Of a DNA stretch of 64,000 nt, positions 21,206 through 33,600 are shown in pieces. The notes under the pieces are model-generated. The model was not told the origin of the DNA. It ran no database searches and worked only from the letters and a program-made list of their open reading frames with translations. How positions within the stretch are numbered: the stretch's first letter is position 1; each line of letters begins with the position of its first letter. Both the position numbers and the translations under genes were made by a program. Source of the DNA: Plectrocnemia conspersa (lineage: Eukaryota > Arthropoda > Insecta > Trichoptera > Polycentropodidae); the NCBI GenBank assembly GCA_009617715.1, contig VTFK01000072.1, positions 124,001 through 188,000 on the forward strand, written 5' to 3'.

Positions 21206-24032
21206 TTTTGAACTCATATACCGCTATGTATTTGTATTAGATTTCAATCCAATATGCAAATATAAAACAATCATAAATTTAAAAAATAAAATCCTAATTT
21301 ATAAAAAAGACGTTACATTAAGCCTTAATAATCGAGAATACACAAACCATGTTAATGGCTAAAGTATATAATTTGACTATATCGGATTTCTAACAGTATT
21401 ATGTGGCTTTCAAAGAAAATAATAAAACATATAAGATAAGTAAATATCAAAAACATACTTGAAAATAAAATACACTGATGAAAAGGCTACTTGCAATTAA
21501 AAGCATTCGAATAACAAAGACACCCGAATAAAAACTTCGCCATACTTAAAACAGACCCCTGACGGGAGTAATTGTACATTCTAATATGTATAATGGATAC
21601 CACAACACCTACGACGTCAATTGACAATATAAGGAACCCGCTAAAAGTTAACGTCATATATGACATTTACTTTTGATGAAATCCATCATCAATAAACGAC
21701 TATACTTTACAAATTGCATTAAAAACAGGACAAGTGGATGTAATAACAAGAAAATGTTGTATAGCTTCCGGAAAATTCTGCAGCGCCAGGTAAATCAACC
21801 ATGCACAGGTCAGATAACAAAAAAAAACACCGTATGTGTCTTATAATATAATAATATAAAATATTTTTTTAAATATGTCATTTCAGTGAAAATATAATTA
21901 TATAGAAAGTTATAGTAAATAGTAATATATAAATTTACACAATTATCATACGATGTATAAATGTTACAGTGAATGTGTATTTATCAGTAAAGTTAGATAT
22001 TTCACTAGTGAAGTCCAAATACATTTCAACCAGTAGATATATATTTCTACTAACGAAAATATAATTCAACTGTTAGGTGCTAGTGAAATTATATACTGCT
22101 CTAAAATGTCTATGAAACTTAATTTGATAGTTGCGAAACGCCCATTGCTGTTCAAACCCAAACCAAACCTACACAAATTAGCTAAACTCAACTTGAATTA
22201 ATGAATGTTCTCATACTAATTATAGTTTTAGAACTATCATTAGGTCAAGTCTAAAATACAAACTCTTATGGGGAAATAAACGGAAGAAGAAGTACAGAAA
22301 GATGTCGCATTTCGATATTAAAATGTTTTAAAAATATGATAGTTATCCTTACTGATATTACTACGAACTTCTGATATGAGAGTATTGGTCAAAGTATATT
22401 TAAATAAAATTTTGCTCAATAGGACGGCACAAAACAAAAAAAAAGTCAAAGGCGATAAAATCGTGACGGCAACGGCACGATTTTATTTCCTAGAAAATAC
22501 ATTAGCATGTTAACATATATTATATTAACAATCTTAGCTTTTAACTCGCGAGAAAGTGCGAACGAGAGACCTCGGTTCAGTAGTTGGGAGTAGCAATCGC
22601 GGGGAAACTCGGGGATGTAAAACCTATCCTCACATCTTTCTTAAACTCTAGGATTTATGGATGCATATATTATTTTAATTTCAATGGGTAAAGACTGCTA
22701 TGTGAACAACAGTAGTTAAAACAAATATAATATCATTTATTATCTTAATTTCTTATATTTATATTAATTTTTCCTATTAAAGTTTTAAAAGTAACAACTA
22801 TTGCACTGTTTCTGGTAGTTAGACATCTATGAACAAAAATAATAATAATTAGCAAATAATTTTAGCCAAGTTTAAAACCATTCATATAATATTTATTGTC
22901 TCTTTTGAGATATAATACATTACACATGGATCTAAATGCTTATTATACTCGTATTATTAGTAGTATTATACATTCAAGATATATTTTCAATTTTGAAGTC
23001 AAAAATGTTGTATTCTATTTTATTTTATTATAAATCTTACTGTAAAATGTCATTAAATCACAAAGACAGTATCATTGTGTCGGTTCGTATAAAAAGTTTT
23101 AGAAAAAATATATTAGAATATTTACTAGAAACCAACATAAAAGAAATTTGATTTAATAAAACAATAATAATATTGTAACAAACAATGTACCATTTTCGGA
23201 AGGGCTCGGCATGCTTAAAGAACCTATTCCTATTTAACTTTGTTGAAATATTTATTTTTATTTTTTATTACTACTGTTTCAGCTATATAAATATATTTTT
23301 TAATTTATACTTAAAAATTAGAAAATATTTATAAAACTTGTAACATGTACTTTATTTTAAAATGTGTATTTATCTGTATTCTTATTTTTGTAATAAATAT
23401 TTATATACAAAATAAGTAGTCATTCTACAAGGAAATATTATGTCATCGAAAACATTTTTTATTACATGTTTAAAACACATACATTTTACTACTCAAATTA
23501 TTATTCAAGCTCCTTAATTTTTTATTTTGCATTCAAGAAAGTGTAATGTTTTATTCTCTAAATAGATTGATTGATAAAGGTTTATAATACAAGAAACATT
23601 CAATTTTGCTCACATTAAATATATTTGGTTATTAGTACATTTTTGTCTATAAGTTGCTTTAATATATTAGGGAAAGTTACAAAATATATTATATCAAAAT
23701 TATACTTTTTTACTTTTTATGTTACTATTTTTGTAGGCCTTCTGTTATGTGAGAGATTAATAAATATAAATAGCTTTATAAAAAGAGAGATAAATTTGTG
23801 TTACACTAACTAAATTATTATTATTAACAACAGAAAACAATAATTGATTTATAAAAAAACGATTATGCATAGACCTAAACATGGAATGAAAATAATAATA
23901 TTGATAATTCAAATTCCATATTTTATTATGGAATTTATACTATATAATAAATCATAAATCATTTGGGATTATGTAATGATTACCAAATATAAATTTGGAA
24001 TATAATAAAGATAGACAGATAATAAAAAATAG
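21206..24032. other. Spacer between cluster genes 2 and 3
   Basis: AT-rich. It contains a perfect 11-bp hairpin at 22455-22486 and a weak palindromic patch at about 22005-22095 with ATTTCACTAG and CTAGTGAAAT arms that might be an old MITE. Short open frames at 22936-23151 and 23625-23813 have no signal peptide of the cluster type and no recognisable motif. Confidence 0.4.
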
Positions 24033-24091
24033 TATTTATTCGAGAGATCTCCCAATAAAAGACATTCCATTATGTGAAGAGCTAATGAAAG
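24033..24091 (+). promoter_or_regulatory. Degraded TATA box and leader exon of proline-rich gene 3
   Basis: At the position aligned with gene 2's TATAAATA this copy has TATTTATT (24033-24040). The leader exon GACATTCCATTATGTGAAGA onward is clearly homologous to gene 2's and keeps the GAAAG|GTAA donor (24091/24092). The intron that should follow has shrunk to about 20 nt, and no acceptor precedes the ATG. Confidence 0.55.
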
Positions 24092-24110
24092 GTAAAAATA
24101 TATTTTTAAC

Positions 24111-24479
24111 ATGTGTATATTACTCATATTTGTCGGTCTAATTGGGCTTGCCTTAGGTTTTCTTTTATCTCTAGTTCAAGTCATTGTCAACGTTGATCAT
24201 AAGGAAGCTGTTTCAAATGCACCAGTTTGGCAGCCGCCTGAAATAGAGATTAAGTATCCAAATGTTGAACCCTTTCCACTTCCAGAGCACCCTGAATACC
24301 CAGAACATGGCACATTTCCATCGCTCCCTTTCCCCGAACTGAAGCAACTGGATCACATAACTTTTCTATTGCTGCCTTACCCTAAAGTACCAATCGATAC
24401 ATTCCCATGTTTAACAGATGAAGGCCTCTTACGAACTAGTTATATAAATAAATGCTTTTTATTAAAGCCAGCTTATTAA
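24111..24479 (+). CDS. Cluster gene 3: shortened, probably degenerating paralogue of genes 1 and 2
   Basis: 122 codons from ATG at 24111. The N-terminus MCILLIFVGLIGLALGF aligns with gene 2's signal peptide, followed by the family block SLVQVIVNVDHKEA, an FPLPEHPEYPEHGTFP stretch like gene 1, and a truncated tail SYINKCFLLKPAY in place of SHGNQESLLKPAH...PLIY. The 22-residue repeats are missing. The leader intron lacks an acceptor and the TATA box is altered. The frame itself is intact, so it could still be translated from an unspliced leader. I judge it a functional-to-pseudogene intermediate. Poly(A) signal at 24497. Confidence 0.7.
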   Translation: MCILLIFVGLIGLALGFLLSLVQVIVNVDHKEAVSNAPVWQPPEIEIKYPNVEPFPLPEHPEYPEHGTFPSLPFPELKQLDHITFLLLPYPKVPIDTFPCLTDEGLLRTSYINKCFLLKPAY

Positions 24480-24496
24480 TTTCCAATGATATATAT

Positions 24497-24502
24497 AATA
24501 AA
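24497..24502 (+). terminator. Poly(A) signal of proline-rich gene 3
   Basis: AATAAA 17 nt after the stop codon. Confidence 0.45.
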
Positions 24503-24649
24503 TTATATTACAAAACCATTTATTGGGTCTCCACAGAACAATAATTTAATAATTAAAATAACTCTAGGTTTGTGATTGAACCATGGCACACAAAACCACT
24601 TCTCGAAACTACTTAATAATAAAACGAAAAGGATGACCGAGACACTCCT

Positions 24650-26299
24650 TCCTTCCGCTAGATAACAAACAACGGATTCGAGCTATAGTCGGGCAGTGAG
24701 TTTTCAGGACTGCCTACAACAAACAGGGCCTTCACCATCAGGTCCATTGCGATTAAAGAAAAGGCACCTCCTAAATGATAGCTGTAATCCTTTTTGGCAT
24801 ACTGTCAACTAATTACTAGCAGACAGACAGAGGCAATTTTCTCGCAGCTCAATTGTATTATGCAACCTTTCCTTTTAATTTTGACTATAAATGCTCTATA
24901 GAATTTAAGTTTGGTGACCGTGCAGGCAATTCAAAATGCGTCAAACTCTATGACGCAAATCAACCCCTGCTTTTTAGCGAAGTATGGGACAGATCGTTAT
25001 CTTGCTAAATTCATGTTTTCCTGTAGGAATCCATTAAAATGGATTTCAACATTGAAATATAAATATCCATATTCACACTACCCCCGCAAGTGTATAAGCT
25101 TCCTACCCCTGTTGTCGTGCAACTTATGATCATACCGCTTCCGCCACTATATTTGACTTTGGGTACTACTCAATCAGCTAAATATTTTTCTCCCACTCTT
25201 CGACGCACGTATACTACACCAGGGATCCCAAAACCCAAAAAAGTATGATTATTTAAAAAAATTATTGCTTTAGAAATTTTAGAATAAAATAAGTTTTTAA
25301 TATTTTTTTATATTAAACAATATTAATTTAAAATTACCTCAAAGTTGTATTCATCGGATCAAATGACTCGCCCACTCTTCAGATGTCCAATCTCTGTGTT
25401 TTCGGGCCCACTTTAATCTTCGAGTTTTATTTATTTCTGAAAGCCACGGTTTTGTCAGACTTCACAACCTGTGAATCCCACATCGTTGAGCCTTCTCACC
25501 GTCCGCGAGTAAATGGAAACTTCAGCAGCCAGTTTTGAAGTTTTTTTTTTTTTTTTCGACAATTTTTAAGCGACTCACGAATCAATATTTGATATTCCTG
25601 GGTTTTTGGTTTTGATTTGTAAGAACCACATTCATTGAACCGTTTCAAAGAATTTTGGACAGCGTGTCGTGAACAATTAATGTGTATACTAATTTCCGAC
25701 ATATTCAGTTAATAATAAGCAGCTTTTAAAATTTACTTAATTCGCGGGGATTTTTAAAATTGTAATATAATATTCATAATAAATTCTTAAATAAGAAAAA
25801 ATTTAACGACAAATAGTCCAAAATCATGCAACTGAACATAACGTTCACTTAAGCGAGACTGAATAATTAGACCTGCATCGTCAGAAACGCCGACTTTTTT
25901 GATCATTAAATTCGTCAAAATCTCAGTATTTCACCGAACAAATTATTAAATCGCAAAGAAAAATTAAACGATCCAAATATACTTAATCCGCCGTGAAAAA
26001 TTATTTAATACATAATGATAATACAGACTAAGCAAACTCACTTATTTATTAATTTTTTTTTGATTTCAGACAGCAAGAAAAAAAAACAACCAGTCCGATT
26101 AAATAAGCGCCGCCTCTAAATAATTAGACCTGCAAACCCTTTTCAAAACTCAAGTGAACAATTAAAAACGACAAATTCCTTTATATAACTCTCAGAATTA
26201 CTGTTAAAACTACCTGCTATAATATTTCAGACTATGCATTTGAAAAAAAGAGTTACACACCATTTTAAGGGGTGCCCCATTATTATGGTCAAGGCTGTA
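24650..26299 (-). mobile_element. Tc1-like DNA transposon remnant
   Basis: Minus-strand translation gives a Tc1/Tc3-type transposase with frameshifts. The N-terminal HTH is in the open frame 25496-25702 (NCSRHAVQNSLKRFNECGSY, ESLKNCRK), then RTVRRLNDVGFTGC and KHRDW near 25380-25480, GIPGVVYVRRRVGEKYL near 25160-25230, KYSGGSGMI near 25120-25150, and finally ARSPNLNSIEHLWSK-like debris (ARSPNLNSIEHL then a stop) near 24860-24925. The likely 5' terminal repeat is at 26262-26299 (minus-strand TACAGCCTTGACCATAATAA). The opposite end was not found. Two 16-bp direct repeats (25862-25877 and 26119-26134) lie in its 5' part. Confidence 0.75.
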
Positions 26300-27613
26300 T
26301 ATATACGTGAACCAAATAATGTGTTGTTCTGAAAATAAAAGGCTGAATTACATCTCTTTTAGCCAACCTCACAACCCGAAAGATAAAAATTACTTTAGAA
26401 TTATTATTTTAGGATAATACAATTATTTGGGAGCTTGGACTAGTAATTAAACGCTAAAAGAGAAAAAATAGTATATGTATATATTTACACGTTAAAATAA
26501 AGCATAGGAAATACATTATTTATTTCACATATGAGGAATTTGGAAAAGGTAATAGATTACATATAAACAATATATATTATTAGCAAAAAAAAAAGGAACA
26601 TAATATAGTATAAGGTGCAACATTCTGCTATTAACATCTTTAACTCTTCTATTGAGTTTTACAGGGTTGCTACACATCGAACATTTAATTAGATATTTAA
26701 TATCAATTATGAAACAATGCTAAATTGTATTTATTAAAAATATGATAGAACCTTTTGTAAGCTACAAACGTTAACTTTAAATTAATTGTAAAGTACCATA
26801 AATGCACATTGTAACAATACAATAAAAATAACAGTTAAATTATACGCACCAACATTAATTTAAATATAAATAAAACTCTTTTTTGCATTATCAAATCAAG
26901 TCTTGGTGAAATCAGTCAGTAATCGCTAAACGCTTAATTAAAGGCTTAAATATTCTACATACATTTTTCCTGTATTAATGAACGCACTTGCAAACATGTA
27001 TTTCTCCAAATATACGTATTTAGTTAAATTTTAATGAAAAAATAACTTTAAATTTGATATAATATGCACTTTTTCACAAATTAGTTCTAAGGCATTTTTC
27101 TGTTGTTGTTACTCTAACCATAACGTGAGTTTTATATTAATCTCCAATTAGAGCAATAAACACTTTCTTAAGACTATAAATAAAAAAATATATATTCTTT
27201 ATACTTTTGTATGATTATCAAATAATATTGGAAATTTGAGCACCATAATTAATAACCGAAAATGATGACAAGAAAATGGTATATAATCATGTGCTCTATA
27301 GATGAATTAAACTAAATAAAGTTTCTTGTGAGACTTTCAATTCTCATGCTCATCGATCAACTAGTGAATTTTATATTATATCAATAATATTATATAGGTT
27401 TCTTTTTAAAGAAAATATTTTTTAAATGTGAGAATATAAATATTTTTGCAATATACAAAACATTAAATTTTAATATAATGTACCATCACATTTTTGTTAA
27501 ATGGACTTTTTATAATATATAATATTTTTGTGTATATAATAATCTGAAATATTGTTTCATTGTTACCATTTACTACTACACATTTCCCCATAAGATGAGG
27601 ATTTGTTTGAACC
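26300..27613. other. Spacer and probable 3' UTR of the sorting nexin gene
   Basis: AT-rich, no coding signal. The part next to 27613 is presumably the 3' UTR of the minus-strand sorting nexin transcript. Confidence 0.4.
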
Positions 27614-30600
27614 TCAGGCGATTGCTTTAGCTTCTGGAATGAACGCCTCCCAATATTTAATAAGCTGCAAATACAACAAAATATATTAAATACATACAAA
27701 TTAATAATTAAATGATTTAATCTTACTTGAGCTTGATGTGCCATATGATCTTCTAAGTATCGTATAATAGTAGCTTTGAATTCTTTCACTCGAGCGACTT
27801 CGAAAAGTTCCATTTCTTTCTTGATCATAGTTGAGATATTATTAAATTCTAGCTGACCCCTCTCCACTTTAGCTTCCCACTGAAACATAAAAATTTAATA
27901 CATAAAAAAATTCTTAAAATAATCTTAGCCATCATAATCAAATCAACCTCGATTATTTCAGCGTCAGCTTGTTCCATACGATCAACGCGTCCGACGAGCC
28001 CAGCTTTTGCTTTGTTTTCTCGCCTTTTAGTTAATTGTAATTGAGCATGCTGCCAATGTTGGAAAACCTATAACATCATTGTATATTAAATATTTAAAAG
28101 GTCGACTATGAAGATATAAACTAAATTACCTTAACACGTTCATGGAAAACTTCCTTGATGGCTCCTAGAAGACCAATGTAATCCTTCAACAATTCGCACA
28201 ATACATAGAAGTCCGTATTAGACTGTTCGTTATGAAGACTTTCGACTTTTTCTTGCACTTCAGCAAGATGTGAAAGAGCACGTGCCAGTGCTGGATGTTC
28301 TTCTGCGCCAGATAGAGATGCAGCAGAACGAGCAGCATATCCTACCAGTGAACCTAGCTCACGTCGACCACCGGCCAATGCTTCCGCGGCACCATGCAAA
28401 TGTCTCAAAGCTGAATCGAGAGCTTCAACCATGCTGCACCGTTCTTCAAACCACTGTTAAAATTAAATGTTATAATATAAATAAAATAAAAATATTTTCA
28501 TTTCTATAAATTAAAACAATATCACATGCTCAAGTATATGTAATAGGGTTAAATACAATTGAAGGTACTTGATGGAAAAAATTATTCCACATCAATCAGA
28601 AAAGAATCCCAGTATTACTGAATACATAAGGTTGATAAAGATGAAATGACGACAAATAATAGTGTGGTAATGATGCAGATCTGAACATTCTGATATTTGA
28701 AAGTCACACATTCGAATTCGGGTCCATTTGAGGTGATTTAAAGTCATACATCACTTAATTTATGGGAGGGTTGTGCCACAGTTGGTAGGGAGCACCCTGA
28801 GTGTAAAAATGATGCAAGCGAGATAAAATAAGGAAGAAATTTAATTTTTTACTAATTTGCTTTGATAGGAAGACGGAGCTTTTTCATCAAAAACTTGGCG
28901 TTTTTTTCCTAAAGGAACAATTTTTTTTATTGCTAATGCATTCTTTGATAAAGACAAAATTAGTGCACTTTTTTAAGAATGACGAATATTAGAAATCGTA
29001 TTAATTTAGTAGTATCTATATTAAGATTGAATATTAAATAAAAAATCACCTTTTAGAAATAAAAGAGAGGTTGCATATTACTTTTATCACAAGTTAAATA
29101 TTTGTTTTCTTCAATAGTTACTTATTCTTAAAGATATTAATTAAATAAAAATATAATACAAATAAGACGAGACAAATATGTGTATAACAGTTACACATAC
29201 TAAATAACTAAAAAAGCAATGTTACATTAAATAAACAAATAATTTAGATATTTTTACATTTTAAAAATATTAGTACATCGGGGTGCTGAGTAATTATTAA
29301 AATTGAAAATATTGCACTATATCATGTTAATCAACTAAATTATATCAGTCACGTGTAGACAAGAGCGAGCGAGCGTGTCTTAAATTAAAAATGATTTAAA
29401 AATACGTTCTTACAGTTGCCTCTTTATGAGCAAGTAGCACTAGATTATGAGTGCAAAAACCTCTAAAATAACAATGGCCAATTAAAAAAAAAGTAAAGCA
29501 AAATCCCCAACCAAAATCAAAATTTTCATAATAAAAAATAATAGTACCAGTCACTCATGCACAATGGATCTTTTACCAAGACAAATTTAAACTTGAAGCA
29601 TCTACATTTTCGATGGCATGGTAATTCTTACCTTGCCGTCCTTCTGTTCTTGTTGGAAAAACGAAAGGCGCTTTTACAGAAAACAAAAATAAGATTGAGT
29701 TACAACATTAGGTCATGAGTAAATTATTTATAATAGATCTTCCACCAAGTACCGAATATGCTTCAATTTATTTTATGACTCAAACGAGGAAAATCTAATA
29801 TGTCTTCAATTAAATTTTGTGATATTTTATACATAAACATAATAATAATACGTACGGAATCAGTTTCGTCCATTTTGTAAGTGATTTTATTAACGGTTTC
29901 GCCTACTTTGTTGATTAGTCTCTTCACTCCGGCACCGCTTAATGCAGAAGTATTGGTTGATTTAGGTAATTCGATTTCTGAAAGAATTTAGATATATAAA
30001 TACAATAAGATTACGAATGATGGATGTAGAATATAAATGAGGATCGCCTAAGTACACAGAGAAGATATGGATATGGAGGTATAAAATCAACTACACATAA
30101 ACAAAGGATTGACAAGAATCGATCATCTTTGAAATGTGATGCAAAGAATTCTCTGAATACCTAAAACAGTAAAGATAACTAATCTGGCAATCATTAAATT
30201 TCAGTTCAAAGATAAACAGTTAAAAATAAGCGGAATGATAATTTAATCATATCAATAAAATATCATTCAAAAAATAAAATAAAAAATATGAACAGGATCT
30301 AGAGTTCATCCAAAAATCAGAGGTTTGTGTTCTAATGGATAAGAGTTTAAGGTAAAGAAATAGGAAAAGTGATAAATTAAATATCTATCACATTTTTGGC
30401 TTCCTATAATAGATGCATTTGAAGTCTGATCAAGAACAAACAGCCTTTAGTTATTTATATTATAAATACATATAATATAAAATCAGTTGGAATATTGGAA
30501 GAACAAGATGAAGAAGCAAATGCAATAATGTGGCAACTATACTTCTAACAAAGATGAAGAATAAGGCAAATTATTATAATTTAATATTATAAACAACCAG

Positions 30601-33600
30601 ATCTGTGTGAAGCACATGAAGTTAATTGTAAATAGAATAGTATTTATAATATATTTAATGTTTTGAGCTTGGCTAATTAATAAGTAAAAATAATATTACT
30701 TTATATTGTCTGATAAACACAATATTTTCAGCCCTTCATAAATATGTAGCATTAAATTAATATTTTTTAAATGTTATTATGTATCAGAAACAACTTATAT
30801 TTTATATAGGTACGATACTAGTTAGATAATAAAAAAAATCATCATAATTACCAGCTTCTATGAATCGTCTAAAATCAGGATCTATGCATAATACAGGATG
30901 TTGAGCAGTACGATTGAGGTACCGTTCTAGTGAGGCACGTCGTCTTTCTACAAAGTCAGAGCTACCGGCACCGCCAGGAGTACTTGCTCCAGGATCCGAC
31001 TGATTCGACATTTTAATCTTGGTCATTCCTTTAAAAAAAATACGACAAAGATTAGCATATAAATATTATATTATATAATGTATTATATTCATGTTACCTA
31101 TAACACTTTTTTCAGGCGCCGGCGGTATGATTCTTCCGTTTTTCAAGTATTTCTCAGTGAGCTTGTCATGCAGACCTAGAAAATCGCTAAATCTCCTCAT
31201 CACGGTGAAGTTTTGCTTCGGAAAGATGGCCATGTTTGTCTTGGTCAGGATCTTGTATGCCACGTAAGAACTCATGCCTTCGCCTAGTTTTTGCGGCTCG
31301 GTGACGGAAATTAAAATGTTGTTTCCCCTTTCAGTCGTGACCTGAAAATATGCATTCGTCAGTGAACGGATTTAATTGAAGTAAATTATAATTGCGCAAT
31401 TACCTCCTCCATTATGGTACTGTTTATTATGCTTGAATTTTTAATGGGGACGTTGACTAGATCGTCAGATCTAATCTCGGGCGATATGGACATGGATGTG
31501 AATCCTTCAATGTGATTGTAGCCATTTGTGTCCTCCAACGGTTGGTTGACATCCTATAAATAAAATCATCATTTATTAACTATTTATAAGAAATCATATT
31601 ATTTTTAGGTACAACATATAATTTTTTATACATATAAAGTTTTTGTAGTGATAAGTATCTGAATAATTTATACTTAAAGCGACTTTAAATTAATTAACTA
31701 AAACTCTTTATTTTCAATATATTTGCATTCCTCATTAAACTACCGCACTAATCATATACATCTACAAGCTGTTATCTTTATTTTTAACATATCAAATTTG
31801 ATTCATGTAAATGTACAATATAAGTTAAAAATAGTTATGACATTAGTTTATAGTGTAAAAGTTGACGGAAATACTTTGTGTAAACAAATGTTTTATCTTT
31901 ATTATTAATATTGCTGACGTAAAAATTAAAAACTTAAAAATGTACAGATAAATTATTTTGTTGAAAATTGTATAATTGGGAAACTGATATGAATTAAAAC
32001 CAGGATTTAAATTTGCAATAACAAATATCCTTTTTAAAAAAATAACTGTTAACCCATTCTTTTGTACAATAGTCTGTGTAAAAATATTTTTTATAGAAAA
32101 ACAGTTTTTACTTAAAATTTTAAATATTCAGTAGTTTAACCCATTCATTATATTGGCATTATGCAAGTTTATACTTTTTCTATTATGTGGAATTTGTTAT
32201 ATTGTGATTCCCACCTTGTGAGCTTTGAGCAAATATATTCTATTCTGTAGTTTTTGAAACATGGCCAATCGTAAGAATGAATACAGTGACGCTAAAATAT
32301 TGAGTTCTACTTTTATATATGACTGTATTTGTTGGAGATAATACGTGTAATGAAGAACATTTGTTCAATTATAGTGTTGTTACCTTCGGTGAATTTTCAA
32401 TAGGTATGCTGGAAATAATCGTTTTTAGGCATTATTTTAATTTTTGAAACTTTAATAATAATAGACACGGGGATATTTTTTTCTATTTCAACTTTAATAT
32501 TGCAGACTTATCCTATTTTTATCAAGTAATGATACAGCAATAAAAAATAATTATAACCGAGAAACATAGAGAAGAAAAATATAAAAAATAAAAATTTTCA
32601 ATTTAAAACAAGTATTTTATATTTTTATAAACATTCACATTCATAAATATAAATAAATAATAAGATACTTGAAATTTTTTTATCCATTCAAATAAAAGTG
32701 AGTAATAGACAAACATAAAAACAATGGATGAGTGACGGCACATGTTAGAATAAATAAAACGCCATTGTAGATTCATTTCATTTCTACAATAATTTTATAA
32801 CCCGACATAAAAACTCATTTTACATTTAAAATGTTTAAATTTTTATAATAAATAGATTTTTTAAAAAACGATATATATGTAGGTTGTGTATTTTGGACGA
32901 TTTTATTAAAGCTAATATACTGGCTCTAAATTTTTATATCAACTATTTATAGCTAAATATTAATAAACATAATGTGTAGCCAATACAAATACCAATCAAA
33001 ATAATAAAACGTTATTTTTATTACCTACAGATTTTTTTTAGAAAGGGTGATATTGTTTCCAATTATTACTTTGACCCTCAAGGTTCAATATAATCATCAT
33101 ATTAATATGTTTTAAATTTATCTTCATACATACACACATTCACACTATAATCAGTGGTGTGCTAATAAAGTTTTATTATCCGGCTCGCTAGCACACCTCC
33201 CCCCCTCTTTTTTTTTGATAACATTTTAATTATTATAAATAAAAAATAAAAATCAAATCAATTACAAATAAATGTATTTATATTCCATATATTCATTCCA
33301 GACAAACATTTTGATTTTCATTCAATACTTTCACCGTGGCAGGTGTCACACGTTTATCATTAGCTGAATGATGTTGACTTCGGAGCCACGATTGAACATT
33401 TGGTCTAGGTCCGATGAAGACAGCCGCAAACCTATCAAATTAACGGTCATACGGTCCGATATGTGTCTAATACTTAGTTACCCTTTTTTTGAGCAAATAA
33501 TACTCATGAGCGAAAATCTTCATTCCGCATCGGCAGAGAATATTGCAATTGAATTGATATTGTTTTTAGCTTTTCTGACTGTTTCAAGAAGTTATTTTTT

